Positions 1 to 14,930 of a stretch of DNA of 64,000 bases are shown in pieces. The stretch comes from Ascaris suum (Eukaryota > Nematoda > Chromadorea > Rhabditida > Ascarididae). Within the stretch, counting starts at the first letter, position 1, and each line of letters begins with the position of its first letter. The notes under the pieces are model-generated. The model was not told where the DNA came from and searched no databases. It saw only the letters and a list, made by a program, of their open reading frames with translations. Both the position numbers and the translations under genes were made by a program. The DNA is taken from assembly GCA_013433145.1 (NCBI GenBank), contig CM024170.1, forward strand, positions 11,073,866 through 11,137,865, written 5' to 3'.

Positions 1-2327
1 GATCAACCGCATGGGTTTGTTATACAAAGGAAAAGTTGGTGAGAGATTTTAAGTACTGATTGCGAAATGTGGAATCGCAGTAAATTTCTTTAGACACAAT
101 GGGTGAATGTAAGGTATTATGTTGTATAGTATTAGATCTTGGACTTGTTCAAAACTGATCTTCATTTACTAGTTCTGAACTCTTTTTTTGTAAATATACA
201 GGTATATATTTTTTGTAAATATTGGGACCTAAATAGCAAATATTAGGCTCTTTCAAGATAAACAAAACGTTATTCATGAAACGATAATGTTAGATTTACA
301 ATCAGGATAAACTAAAGTAGGCAAGAGTGACCCTGTTGACATTTAAGTGGAAAACATTCATTTCAATTTAATGAAATACTGCATAGTATGTCCTCAAATT
401 TTGCTCCGATGTATTACATTATCGAGGGTACGCTTAGAGGGAAAATTACACAACAGTACGAATGATTATTGTAGATGTAATAAACGGATTTCAAAGTATG
501 AAACAAGATACACATTGATCATTGCCCTAGTACGATTGCAAAGGATTCGTTAGTTTGCCATATTTCGTTCGTTCATGCAGCTATTTATTAGACGTCCGTC
601 AAAATTCTAGCAGATTTGATCGGCGTCATAATTAATCATTGGATCTTTTTCGATTAACCATTGGGATTTTCAAGATTAATTTATGCTTAATCGAAAAAGA
701 ACAGAAAGATATATGCTGAGAATATTGATAATCGAAGAACTTGCTGATGGAGAAATTAGAGAATTTTCAAATTTTTAGTATTTAGCGGAATATTTCTCTC
801 AGCAATATTTGTTTAACACTCTTTAAGGTGACAGTTAAACGAAAATAAAGTTTACATAATGATACATAATCATTTTTTTCCACTTTGAATACTATTAGAA
901 TATTAAACGGTACATAGTGGACACAACAGCAAGCAACGAGTATTCTATTCTCTCATAATCTGTTTAAATGTCCTCTTTTTTTCACAAATTTTCACATCAT
1001 TTCATTTTAATGCTCATTACTATTGAGATTTTAGAAAACAATAAACTTTTCTTGGATTTTTGTATATTGTCTCGAAATGATAGTAAATGTCATCCTAAGC
1101 ATATAGTCTACAGATGCTTTGAATTTAGTGAAATTGTTACAATTCAGAACACATCGTTCCGCTTTTTGCAATATTCATCAACTGGTAATGCCTGTCATAC
1201 TACCGAAGAAGCAAATAACAAATATAAACTATAGGTTATCCGAAGCGTTTAATATTGCCTGCTACAGTAGTGTAAATATAACTCTACTCAGTTCTTTCAA
1301 ATATCTTTATCTAAAAGAGAACGTTATAAATTCGTATCATTAAATGGATTAGATGTTGAAGGTAATCAAGAGATGAAGCAACCTTTCAAACACCAGAGAT
1401 GCCGAAAGAGGTATTATGGGATATTCTGGAGCAGCAAGCCGATGATGCTGCTTAAATAGCACTGAAATGCGCAAGTATTTGAAGTGATCGTTAAGGGTTT
1501 CGGAAACGATTCATGGGCGTGGCATTCTTGTGTGAGATGCAATATAAGGCGTTCTCTAAGAAATAAGGTTGAAAGTTGAAATCATACGCCTACGTAGTTT
1601 TCGATGAAGAAATAGCACTCTACCATCTGTGCGTACGTATTCATTGCCCTATTATGCAAGTACTTGATATTCATGGCACAAAATAGAACTACATTACAAA
1701 TATATTAGCATATAAAAGTTTAGTCGCTAGAACAATTCCAATGATTCAATTTGTATTGTGACTATTCACCACTTAGTACCAACATTTGATGGAAATTCAA
1801 ACCGACATCGATTTGAGTAGATAAAATAGTTCGCAATCGCTACTTCCGCATTTTTTGGTCATCTTTTTAAAATATATTAAGAAATTTTCTAGAAGATATA
1901 TGGCTAGATAAACTATTTTATGAAATCGTTCCGAATGGGTGAAGAACATCGAAACAATAAGCCTCTTCTCGTCTTTTTGAAGAATGGCGGAATTGCTACT
2001 ATCCTATGCTGATACACATACGCATATGGGTTACAATACTGCAGATGGTATATGGAAAGGCTGTAAAAATCTATGACACTATTCTTCAGAACTAATTTTC
2101 AATACGATGTCTATAAAATCGAACCCATCTGGTTGTTGGCCACTTCCATAACACTGTTTCGTTTGCAATTTTCTCGCTAGCAAGGAAAATATTGCTCGTA
2201 AAATGGAAGCGTTGATGTGCGTTGGAACACTCCAATTTATCGAGCTTTGTAATTACGCCAATAGTATTAAACACGATGAACCTCAGTCTTACCTATTATG
2301 CGAACAAGCTTACCGTTGATCAGAAAG

Positions 2328-2330
<3 letters not shown>
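1..2330. other. Non-coding stretch, no supported gene
   Basis: All frames are short and carry no recognisable domain. A less AT-rich part around 1340-1660 might be decayed coding or transposon sequence, but I could not identify it. Confidence 0.5.

Positions 2331-2405
<75 letters not shown>
2331..2405. repeat. (TA)n microsatellite
   Basis: About 37 uninterrupted TA units. The short Tyr-Ile repeat reading frames across it are artefacts of the dinucleotide. Confidence 0.98.
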
Positions 2406-2408
<3 letters not shown>

Positions 2409-5400
2409 TGCAAAGGATCAAGATTCATGTGGGTAAAGGAGCAGATGGCAAAATTTGGTCGTCCTTTCTTAATTATCTACCGTTTCTCGATCTATCTAAC
2501 CACGAAATTTCTTATAGACCACGAACCACCGTAAACGCGTCAGATGGGCTCGTATAAGCCAGAATAAACCGCGGGAGAGTATTCGAGTGGTGAATTTCAT
2601 ACATGGACAGTATTTACATTTGAGCTGACGACTTTTGAACATTCACTGGAAACGATGAAAGCCGAAAGGAAATGGGATGACACCGAGAAGTCAGCCCAAT
2701 TTTTCCATTAGAAAGAATAAATCTCTTATTGGCATCAACAATTAGAGGACAATCTGCAATCAGATAGCGTTGCCATGAAGCGGAAAACATCGTTTTTTCG
2801 CGCTAAAACTCGAAAAAGCCTCAGCAAATGATGTGGCATTGCACAAAAATTAGCACGTAGATGGTCCACTAATTAAATTCGGTGAAATTTCCGACGGAAT
2901 GATGCTGTCGTTAAAATTCGCCTCATTGGCCAATTAAAAGAAGGGTACATACGGATCCCCAACTGAGCAGTCAAAGATGAGGTGTTTCAGCTTTCAAAAA
3001 TCATGTTACCATTTTATGAAATAAGCTTCAAAGTTGTCTTATCAACAACTACATCGAATAAGCTTGGCATATTGGACTATATTATCTGCTATAAACTGGT
3101 GTCCCCATCGCAGTAAGCAAATTTCGCATTGCATTTAAAAATCAAAACATATTGCGTGCAACTCAAAGTTTAAGTGTTCAACAATCCTAATTGTCTGCCG
3201 AAAAAAGCGTTGAGTAGAAACCCGCAGATTTATTAGATCGATGAAAAACTCAAAAACAATAAACTTCATCAGCAAATATCAAAAACAAATGCTGGAGGAC
3301 AATCAAGCAATTGCAACAATATCGGCTTCGCATTCGCTTCATTTGAGCAACCAGTTTCGCATATCCCTAACGAGAAGTAAAACATCCACAAAAATCACTT
3401 CATATTTTAGACGCATATCTAGAAAATTGTGCAAATCTAGAAAATTTTTTTGTTCTCTTACCTGGCAGATACAAGCCGAAAATCCAACCGTTGTAAAATG
3501 ATGCAAATCATTTGACGTCTTCAGCTGTTTATGAATCGGTGTGAAGCAACGCTCAGATGTCATCTTGATGTATACTACACTCGAAAATTTTTTTCAGAGT
3601 CATTTGCAATATTCCATGAGTTGAAACCGTCGGCCATCAGGCAGATCCAGGCACATCTATACGAACAAGCACGATTTCGCATGAAGAAGCCAAAAAAAAA
3701 AATTTTGCTTTCCCCATGATAAGAGAAAGAAAATTCTCACTAACATTTGCTGCTACTTTGCCACAATATTCATATATTTAAATATCATCTAAGAAAGCAT
3801 TGAGAAGATGATTTTTTTGGTAATTTTCTTAAGCAAGAAGATAGCACTAAATAAAAAATTTCCACACATATTCTAGCTATTTTATACTAAGAGGAAAACT
3901 CGGTGAAATTATTTCTGCTCTACAAAAATTGCAAATTGAATGCTTTCAACCAGTTGGAGACGGTTAAAAACTCCTTCGAAAATGTTTCTAACAAGGTTTA
4001 AAAGAGACATTTTATTAAATAAACTGCTCAATGCACTTTAAAATATTTTCTATAGGAGCTTTTTTCAACTCGTTGGTTAACTTTTATCATTTTTGAATCG
4101 CATAAAATTACATAAGAAATGAGAAATAAATGGAAAAGCATAGGCGAGACGCTTGCATACTATGAGCTCTTGCATCCTATTTAGCACTTTTAAGCGAGCA
4201 ATGAAAAAAATTTACACAAAAACGTCACAATGTTTTACCTGAGCAAAAAGATCATGCAAATCTTCAAAAAAAAATTCGTTTTTTTGGTAGCTCATCCACT
4301 GCAAAATGAATTTGAGCAATCAGTTAGCAGAAGAGCAATTTTTCATTCGTGATTTCTGGGGACAATTGACCGAACTAAAAAATGGAAGCGTTGTTCTGCA
4401 ATATTTTACATTTTATTGATTATCTATTAAATTGGATGATTCGATTGATGGGAGAAACAAATGCGCGTATATCGTTCTCATTCCCATGACAAGTTTCTCG
4501 AGTTGTTTGTAGCTCGACCAACATAAAACACAAAAACTACTGATGTGAAAGTTACAAATATTTCTCAGCTTTAAATGTCTTGAATTTCTTTCGAATACGT
4601 TTTTGTGAACTAGATAGTTGCAGTTTCCTCAATCTGAACTTAATTTCAGCTTTAGCTTAAATGTCGATCATTCTTTTAATGCACTTTGGCAAAGCAAATC
4701 TCACAAGAGCATAGAATTCTAAAGGACCTTTTAAAAGTGATATAAGTGAATATCGTCTCGAAATTTTATCATCGTAGAGCGAATCTGAACAGAATTTTCA
4801 GTCGTACTGCATTGACCTAAAGACAATAGAATGCAGCTATGAGCCTTTACAACAATAACTTTTTAATGACGAACTTGAGCCAAAAGGTCATGAACCTCAG
4901 GTTTCAGTATCAATCAAGCTGTTCATGAATGGACTACACGACGTAGCACTAAATACTTTAAAAAATCAGATCTTTTAGGACCGCCTAGTAGTGCATTGAG
5001 TGATGTGAACAATTTATTCGTTCGGAAACAGTACTTCTCCAATGAATCCTTTGAGAAAAGGATTATAATACTTTCAAGCATGAATTACTTTCTGATGTTA
5101 TGATGTAAACTTCGGTTTTCATTACGTGAAATATTAGTGAAAAGTGGTGATGTGCGATTAATCAAAGCATTTTATCTGCAAAATGCTCCAGAAGGCACTC
5201 TCCAACGATGAGTTATCCATGAGTTCTATTGTCACTTTAACGTCGTTTTTCATAGCTTTCGACCGCAAAATTGATGATTCGCTCTTTGAGTTTGTTGCCA
5301 TATTTCCACAATTGGCTTCGAACCGAGGGAAAAAAAAGAGCGATGAGGAGAGTGGAAGGAATTTGTGAGACAAATTTGTATGACACTTTTATTAGATCAT

Positions 5401-5629
5401 CATTGATTTTAGCAGCATATGGTGAAGTGTGGTGCATATATCAGAAGTGATTAATTCGGGCAGTTGGCCGCACGTATAGAATTCTTCAACTTCACCTATA
5501 TACGATCTTTCGTTGAAGATTCATCTGAAGTTGCAAAAACAGTAGTTTCTTGCCTTTGATATCTTTTTTGGTCAACCAGAAAGATGCGCTGTACATGCGT
5601 ATGTGTTTCGAAAAGAGCCATGCAGACGG
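2406..5629. other. Non-coding stretch, no supported gene
   Basis: Short frames only (at most ~86 codons). The part at 2560-3700 reads in places like decayed coding sequence with many stops; no RT, integrase or transposase motif was found. Confidence 0.5.
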
Positions 5630-5783
<154 letters not shown>

Positions 5784-8700
5784 ACATATAAAGCTCATCA
5801 ACGCTTCAGCAAATATTTATATGTGCATATGAAATCGTGGATATATGTGCACAAATAACCATATAAAATGATATGTGCAAGGAGAAATAAAGAAAAAGTA
5901 TGGATATAATGGCTTAGGATTAATTAGCTGATGCATAGTCTGCGCAATGAGCCTTTCTTCAGAAAAAAAGCGCTCAAATCATGACATAATGGTTCTGTAA
6001 ATGCACAACAAATCAGCTCCAGAGTAGAAAATAAAATAACATTGATGATTCCATTTAACTTAGTGAGGACACTAATTGGCAAGCAGACAGCATTACCAAT
6101 GTCCATTATATGGGAATGCACTCCGAGAAGGCGTACAGATGAATCCCTACAAGAGATGGTTTTCGAAATGCCATTTTTAAGCACTATTTGCCTGTGATTT
6201 TTATCGAAAAATAGCCGAAAAAAATAGCTCTTAAAAATTTCTTCCAAAACATGCTGATTTTTTTCAACGTGCTTTAGGAGTCAAAACATTTCTCAAATTT
6301 GATCTCAAATTAATCATTTTATATCATCTTCTTCATTATTATATGTGATGGGAAATGCAGATCTTGTGTTACAAAGGAAAAAGAATAAAAGACACCAAGA
6401 AAGAAATTAAATAAAAGGATAAAAAGTGATAAAAGAGAAATGGGGGAAAAAATTATTTCTTCTAAACGAAAGGACTGTAGATTCGAGAATGATAGAAATA
6501 ATTTATTTTTTGAAATACAAATTACGAGTGTGGGAGCATATAGAAGAGTATTTGAACAGCAAAACGATGAGAATCTTTGTAATTCAACAAAATGCTCGGA
6601 GAGAATGTTTCACATCGGAAATGCTCGGATTGAGAAGTGACATTTATTTAGCTTGTGGTTGAATTTTGAGTTGATATGTTGAGTGATGCAATCGTATTTC
6701 AACTATTGCACTTTTTCTGGATGTCCTTATATTTATATCAAGTACAATGCACTACTGCATTAAATCTGAAGCCATAATTAGAGTATAAATGCAGTAAATT
6801 GTGAATTTTGATGGGCGATATAAATACAGTGTTCGACTAACTTCTTGAGAGAATATGCAAATAGATTGTATTACATTTCAGCTATATTTATACCTTTAGC
6901 TTTTTCAGAATGTAATTTTTTTTAAATTTTCAGAATTTTTTAGAAATTTTCATAATTTTTCAGAAATTTTCAGAAATTTTCAGAAAATTTGCAAAATATA
7001 CTTTCAGCAATATTGCATTTCTTTAGTATTAAATTTGAGTGTGGGGTAACGATGTGTTTCCATCCATTAGCATTTGAAATGAAAGAAGTATTTGTTTGGA
7101 AATGTGAGACTTAATTTCCCGTTTTACGTTCTTTGTGTCGTGATGGATGTGTCGGATTATTTTATCTCCATCAATTTGTCGTTTAAACTTCTCTGCTTTG
7201 ATGCGCATATTTTCCATCTTCACTTTTTAATTTGTTTTCCATCCATTTTTTTTATGGGAAGATAGTCGCATATGTAAAACTTGTCAAATTTTTCGAAGTA
7301 TTCATGTTCTTCTTGTTCAAATTGCTAAACAATAAGCAACGATAGTTTTCACACATTGTGCATATTTCCTGTTGATGCTTGGTATCAGGTGAAGAGGACT
7401 ATGTTTGCTTGGTTGTCTTGCTTTATAGTTCATACAAATACTGCTTTGGATGATTCTTTAAATAAGGAACTTCCAGAAAATCACATCTTTTGAAATTGCA
7501 GGATGATAATTTCCGATGATATTTACGTCAAGTTTTTAATTAAGCGGTAGATTTTACTTCAGTGAAACGTCTAAGGCCGATGCCAACAGTCCGTGGTAAA
7601 ATGAGTGACATATCGTACTCAGTTTGGTAGCTTTATGACGAGGTTTAGAGGAGTGAGAAGTGCCTCAGATGCAACGGCGTGCACTGGTTGCTAGGAACAT
7701 GACAAATGCTGCCAAACATCTGGAATATGTGCAGCTGTTGAAAGCACTCAACTGTCGAAAATGCCTGATATGGCTAATGCACACCAAATACGCTTGAATA
7801 GTCGTAAGGAAAGTAGGGAAAGAGAGCTCAGGAATGAATTGCACAAAGGGTCTCGAAAGTCAGATAGCTTTTGTCGAATGTGTCGCTGAGCTTCTTCTTC
7901 AGCGAACAGTTCTTCGAAGTCTTGAAAGTTTTTTTAGAAGATCAACAAGAGGATTCTTCCAAAGATCAACAAAAAAAGCTTCAAAGTTTCCAAGTTCTTT
8001 GCTCTCTTTTAGAAGCGGTCACTGAAAAAGATCAACAACAGGATTGTGACAGACGTGAATGCGTTGGTCGGCGCGTCGGTCGCTTTTGACATTCGAAGAA
8101 GAAGATATATCAAGGATTCGTTTATTGCAGCAGCGGCTTCTCAGAAATATTAGGGTTGAAGGAATTATCCGGACATCAAAGTATGCAAAGAGTTAAACAA
8201 GTATATCTTGAAGTGTTCACCGTTAGCATCAACGAACCGTCGATGTATAGAATGGTGCTTTTGAGCTTGTGCAAACATAGTGTGAGCTTTTAAAAAAGAA
8301 TACTAGGTGTCATGCCTCTCAAAGGAAACGTAGACTGCGAAAGAGAAGTTGCTGTAGTCAGCACAAGACGACGAATGACGGCAAATCTATCACTTTAGAG
8401 ATGATGCGTTGAGCTCGATGAGAGCAGATGATGTAATTTCAGAAAAACTGACCGGACAATAAAGCTCTGTGCATGTTTTCCACAATGAACGAGCGACATA
8501 GCATACATTTTGCAGCCGGCACCGAAGGGCGGTCTAAAGGCAGCCGGATGTCGTGCAGAGGTCGGTTTTTTAGCTGGGGTCATTAAAAAGTTCAAAAAAA
8601 CATAACTAGCCACGAAAAGTTTTTTTCACAGTCTAACGTGATTCAGTAATGCGCGATAGCACTCGTTGGAACTCTCGTTATTACACCTCACAACACTACT

Positions 8701-11700
8701 TTCGCGTTAAGGATGAAGTTGTTGAAGCACTTGCCATGAAGCCTAGAAATAAAAGAAAACGTAAAAGTCTTTGTAGAATGCCCTTAGACTAAAAAATTGG
8801 TCTCTTTGTCTTGCACACATATATTAAAACACGCAGAGTATCAAAAATTCCAACATTAGTGCAAGTATCACACTCTTGGGCCAAAACATATAGTGCAGCC
8901 TTATACCAAATCCTAAACGGCAAGTACAGTATAAATCCATTCCGGAGAGCTTTGGAAAAAGTGGCATAAGTTCAGTAGTACACCGCCTTTCAAGAAGAGT
9001 TGCACATAGAGTATTCTACTAAAGATCTTGTCGACTGTTATTGGCTATTATGACAGCATGTGGCACCAGCCGCAATTCAACGAATTTGACGACCTAGTTT
9101 TACCAAGGTAAAAGCTATGACAATAACGCAGTGTGAAAAAAAAGTATAATAGGATAGTCAAATATTTGAAGTCAAGGCCGAACTCCAAGGAAGCTACGAA
9201 GTGTGCATATCAAATTAAGCATCGAATCTCAAGGAAGCATACCAATAGCATTGAAGCAGATTAATTGTAATGAAAGTATATAATCAATGATGAGCCATCG
9301 AACATAAATGATTCATGAAAAAAGGGAAATCAGGAGACTTCAATGCGTTTATGTCTGCGACTAGAGTTAGAGGACTGCGACTAGTAATATAAAATAAACA
9401 ACGAAGATCATCGTCATCAATGTATGTGATGTAGGTCTTTGCACTTACAAGAAACATCTGCCATAGAACGAATTATGTCTTCAATAAATTTAGAAAATTT
9501 AAGGCTATAATTATTTCAAATCGTTGATGGATTACACCAAGATTAGGGGAGCATTTTTCCATCTCTATTAACAAATTCAAGCAAATCGATCGTGCGTATT
9601 AGAAACGATAGTGGATCAATTCCGATAAAAATCTACAATAATGTGGATATGCCGCAAGAGAAAAAAACGATAATGCTTAGCTTGCCAATTTGTTGAAAGA
9701 TAAGCTATGGCGAACGTGATCAGGTACCATCGAGAAATTGTTGCGGAAAAATCAGCGAGTTTAGAAGCGTTGAGCATAATAACTCGACAGTTAGAAACAT
9801 ATGGATTTGCGAGATTAAATCATGAATCGACGTTGGCACAATATCTGAGCGGTGAAAACATAGAAAACGAAATTGCCATTTCATAATTACGCAACTATGA
9901 ATCGAGAAAGCCTATTCCATACGGAATATTGTGTTCCCGCTATCGACAAAAAAGTAATATCGTTTTTTTTTCTTTGTAAATTTTCAGTAAAAAAAATGTT
10001 GAACAAAGATCTCGGTGCGCTTATAAAGGCGAATATAGCGCATTATTCTCATGAGGCAATGAAAAAAACAGGACAAAATGATAGTGAAAAAGCGAAATAT
10101 GACAATGTTCGATTTTTGCAGCACAATGATTGTTATAGGTTAAATGTGATAAGGCTTTTGGTGTTTCTTAATGTGCAAACCATTTGAAACACACAAAAAT
10201 CATGAATGTATTCGGATAGGAATAATTTTTAAATGAACTCATCTCTTGAATAGACATATATCATTATAAGGTTTTAAAGCAAAATGTAGCAATAAATTTG
10301 AGCGCACGAATCTCCAATCGGATAATCAATGAGCACTGTGTGGATAGTTGGAAAATGCGCAACTATGCCAACCAACTTATGCGGATAAGTGACCATTGAT
10401 GAGCGTATATATTGCAATAGAATTACTAGGATTTACAAGCAAAGGTGAATAAGAGATGTGGAGAATGATAATGAAACACTGTTGAAGTTGTTTGCTCTCG
10501 AATGTTTAAATTATGAATAAACTCTTTTTTTTAAAATATAATGCACTTGAATATTTTTGATTCGACATTGCTCTGAGATATTCTATAAATTGTTAATGGT
10601 AATAGGGCTGAGATTAACGAATTAGGGAGCAATCGGGCGCATACTTCGATAATTTTCAAATAGACAAACTTTTAAAGGGAAACCTTTATCTAAATCGCGG
10701 TAAATTATAAAATAATCAAACTCCGAGAGAGGAGATTCTTTTTTTTATTCATAAAAACGGAAAGCACAAATCGTGCTAAGCTCGCACTCTCTTGTTAGTT
10801 ACGGTACAAGTGAATTTAACTCTTTTCTCGATACGGTAGAAAGCTCTAAAATTTGCTACTGTGGCGTATATAATCTCAAAAATAAAAAAAGCATAGGTGC
10901 ATGGTAAACCTATTAGCGCATGTGAATTCGTACGATGGCATCACAGAAAGCAAGATGAACCCCCATGAGGTATTGGATCATTTGTTGAACTGGCATTCAT
11001 GCTTAGAAAATCATCTGAATGCAACAATAAATTGCAAAGCTATTGCACAAGGATAGGAAATATTAGGGGAGATGAAGTTTTGTATGGTTTCGTACATTTG
11101 TTGGTTCATGACGAGTTGGTTGTTCTGAACGTTCTGCAGAATGCAACTTCAAATAAATTTTTTCATTCATTTAATTTCAACCAATTTGAAATGAAAATTC
11201 AGTTTATGAATAGTAAATGCAATTTGAAAGATCGATTGCAATGAATTAATTGAATTTACGATACTTCGTATTCGATCGATTGGCTAAGCTGTTAGCAGAT
11301 GATATACAATAATAGCTGATTAAAAATGGTTACCTACTCAACTGAATACAACCCATGTTAAAATTGAAGCAACCATAGTCATGAATTTTATACTTGACGA
11401 TAAAAGACTGCTCTATACTGCACATTACGAACCCGAATGTGATGTGGCGATTATAAGAGTGTACTCGGTAAAATAGCTTAAAATTAATATGTTTGAGCGA
11501 TTGACCTTCATTCGACAGTTTTGAAAGCGAAAAAAAGCTGAGAAGATTTTCTCTTGCATAATTATTGTGTATGTGTAAATGCTCTGCAGCTGCTTATAGG
11601 TTTATCATATTGAAATGGATGATGTGCTCGCCGAAACCGATAGAAGTTCGCTTAAGATTGATACGCTTTTGCATTCAGCAATTGTATCATTCCCGCCTTG

Positions 11701-12489
11701 AAATCAAGTATAAGACTCGCTGTTCTATTTTTTCGATATGTGGTCTATTATATCTTCAATCCTCATAGATTAATACAGTTAAGCTATGACCATTGTTTGA
11801 TGAGCAGTAAAAATCTTGTTGGCAGACAATTTTTGCACCGATCATTAGACGTGTTCTGAGATAGAGTGAAATTTGGCTTTGACGTAAGACATCATCAGTG
11901 AGGAGTGAAACTGTGGTGTCATATTTAAGGAAATACGGTACGTTGAACGACGATCAATAATTTAACGATGCGAAATCATTGTATATCAAGGTTTTGCATT
12001 AAATATTTGTAACTTATGTTGAAATTATATACTAACTGCACATATCACTGTTGTGAGAGTGTATCATTAATTAGTTTGCTAGACCATTTTGGTAGGAAAA
12101 TCGATGAAGAGATTTTCGTAAATCAACGTTAGCTAATAAATGGGTCATCTTAAGGTGTTCTAGAAGGTAATTCTCTCATCTTGATTCATCTTGAATTTGG
12201 AATACCTCAGAGATTACAATCGTTCACAATGCAAACAACTGCATCGTACTGTAACAAAAGGTAAGTTAAGAAGCATATCAAAACACATGTACGTTTTCGT
12301 GCTTCGATCAATTTTGCATTCATTTGCGTGAACAGCTAATCAATAATAAATTTTACGAGATAATGCATTCTTATTTCAACTATTCACTTTTACGAACCTT
12401 CTAAAAACAAGTGGGCTATTTCTGATGCAAATCATACAGTGAAAATTTGACCAGCATGAAATTTATGAAGAATTTTCCCTCTTCTAATT
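5784..12489. other. Non-coding stretch with possible decayed mobile-element sequence
   Basis: No gene could be supported. Around 7560-9900 the base composition is more even and several blocks look like ancient coding sequence interrupted by stops and shifts, including a repeated AAGATCAACAA motif at 7937-8040. No motif strong enough to name a family was seen. Confidence 0.45.
6901..6985 (+). repeat. Short tandem repeat, unit close to TTTTCAGAAA
   Basis: About eight degenerate copies of a 10-12 bp unit; the last copies are nearly identical. Each copy happens to contain a nematode-like 3' splice site string (TTTTCAG). Confidence 0.8.
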
Positions 12490-12650
12490 ATCCATAACCT
12501 TAGTCAAAGTTGACGGATGTGTTGGATCAACTCGAGCTATGTTTTGGGTCATCATTTGGTGTACATTATGTCTATCAAAATTCGTAGTTCTAGCGTTAGG
12601 TTTCTCGACTCGAAATTCTCAAACAGACAGGCAGACACAGCATACTTCAA
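12490..12650. repeat. Dispersed repeat copy A, ending in a CAGA-rich tract
   Basis: It begins ATCCATAACC..TCAAAGTTGA with a following GGATCAACT block, and ends with ACAGACAGGCAGACAC. The same succession of blocks occurs near 25930-26270, so these look like two diverged copies of one family. Family unknown. Confidence 0.4.
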
Positions 12651-14302
12651 TAGATACAACATCGTTATAACCAAAGATTAGCAGTCGGCAGATATGACTA
12701 GCAGCAACTGTAAACGACGTTGGCAAAAATGTGCATGGAGTCGATAATCTGGGATATTATTACTAGTGAGATAATTTTTCGATCATTTTCATTTATAGAC
12801 TGCATACGTCAGTCTTCCTGAATACTTTCGGATCAAAGCTAGTTGCTTCTATTATAATATTCCAAATAATAATAATTCTAATCTCATTCCCAAAGTTTGG
12901 TTTTTTCCACTTTTCCGGATTGATTTTTCAGCTGCGAATAAATAAAAAAATTCCTGAAGTTTCACTGCTCTTCTTTTGTAGATGCAGCAAATTTTCTACC
13001 TATGCCATAGACGCTAATCTCGCTAGTAGCGGTATTCCTTAATCCCCCTCGACGAGGAACAGACTCTAAAATGAAACAGCAAAATATTAACTTAGTATAC
13101 CATTTAAATAATACCTATAATAAAAAGGGCAAAGCTGTTTGCTTCTCCTACATAGTTGAATGAAAAACATGCGTTAGCCTTTCAATTTCACGGCCAGCAT
13201 TTTTAATCTGGCTTGGATTTTTTTTATTCCAACATACAGAAGGTCATCAGTTGGTACTCGTCTGCGCATAAATTTTCATTGTCATTCGACAACGGATAGA
13301 AGATCGCACATTTTGCTAAAAACTAATACCAGAATGCGGAATAATTTCGGGATTTATTTGTCTTTTTATGCGAAAGAAGAGGCCCATAATTTCAATGTTA
13401 TGTGAAGTAATTTATTTAGGTTAAGTGAGAGATATCAATTCTCGTTGAGGAATATGTAAATGATAAAGGAAATTGAGGATTATATTTGTAATGAAACGGC
13501 TTTCATTTCTTTCTTTTATTTCGAAAAATGTTTCTATAGAAGAAAATGGATGAGTCTACAACATGAGAAGCGTTCTAATGTCATTCCGATTTATGCTTCA
13601 ATTTCTCGAGTAGTATTTTATTGTTTCGCGTTACATTTTACTAAGGAATGTCGGATTCTTGATTATAAAACATAATCGCAGATTAAAATACCTATTTTTT
13701 CATAACGTACTTATTACTCACATATGGATTAACGCTATCAGCATGGTTGCCCTCAAACGTTCTCAGATATCGCCCCATTACCTTTAATATCCGGCAGAAA
13801 GGAAATAATATAAGCAATTGGCATAATCATGAGCATCAAGACAGACGGATGAAATGCAACCGTCATTGGTTGTGAAAATTTCAAGACGACTTTTGGAAAA
13901 TTTCAAAATTATTTGGTTTGAATTCACGAAAGAAATATCTTATCTCGACAGTTTTTTCGCATTAATTTAAAGCTACTCTCATACAGTTGTTTATGTTCTC
14001 ATAAGATTTGTTTCTAATATGAACGCAATTTATATGCATACACTACTAATATTCATGAATGTTCACTTTCTTATCTATTGCTATATGATATAGTGTATTG
14101 CAATTTATAACTTTCCATTACATTTATCACTTCGCAAATTAGCAGCTCATCTATTATTGCATTGGAAATACAATTTTTGTATTGAATAATTGCAATGCTT
14201 GAATGCGACAATAAGTGTAAAATTACATAAAGTAGAGTATAGTTGAATACATGTAGCGTAAGCAATTGACATAAATGCAATACTATCGGGAAATTAATTT
14301 GA

Positions 14303-14348
14303 AGTGATGTTGATTTGTTACGCTATTTGACGTCAAAACAACATCACT
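14303..14348. repeat. Small hairpin, 10-bp perfect arms
   Basis: AGTGATGTTG (14303-14312) pairs with CAACATCACT (14339-14348). The loop holds the palindrome TTTGACGTCAAA, which contains a CRE-like TGACGTCA core. Possibly a MITE remnant or a regulatory site; nothing else supports either. Confidence 0.6.
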
Positions 14349-14842
14349 AATGTTGCTAATGGAAAAAAAAATAGCGCTTAATTCTAGTGTTATTTAACAT
14401 TCTCACCACATCTTCAACAAAATTTCTGCAAATGTATCTGAATATCGAAAAAAAAAACGATTAAACCTCATCAATACAAGCTGTAAATATTAAAAAGGCT
14501 TATGAAAAATGCGCTATTAAGCAAAGCGATAAAATTTTCTCACACAAACGCTCAAAAAATGCATCGCAATTTTGAATTTATAATAATGAAAATCGAATCA
14601 TATGGATGGGAAAAATGAAAAATTCAAAAATACCGTAATCGAAAGTTTTCTATTGTGTTAAAATTTAAAGCGCCATCTTTGAGCACATTTTAAATGTCAA
14701 GAGAAAAGTAATCAGACAATAGCGATTGATTGATCTATTTATTTATATTGTGCAATTTGAAAAATTCTCAATAAAATTAAGAAATCAATGGGAATAGCGA
14801 CTTACATGGAAATAAGCGAGAAGAACACGATATGAATGCTTG

Positions 14843-14930
14843 CTTATTAGCATAAGTAACTTTGTCGGGTTTGACAAGAGCACAAGTAACATCATAATGT
14901 CCGGTATGAAATCTTCATTATGCTAATAAG
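14843..14930. repeat. Inverted repeat, 13-bp perfect arms (MITE-like)
   Basis: CTTATTAGCATAA (14843-14855) and its exact reverse complement (14918-14930) enclose about 62 bp, which also contains a repeated AAGTAAC. No flanking duplication was recognised. Confidence 0.6.

Noticed and set aside
7830..8100. Frame with EDQQEDSSKDQQ-like text and a possible relation to a retroelement polyprotein
   Set aside because: Only a short repeat-derived stretch; no zinc knuckle, protease or RT motif around it could be read.
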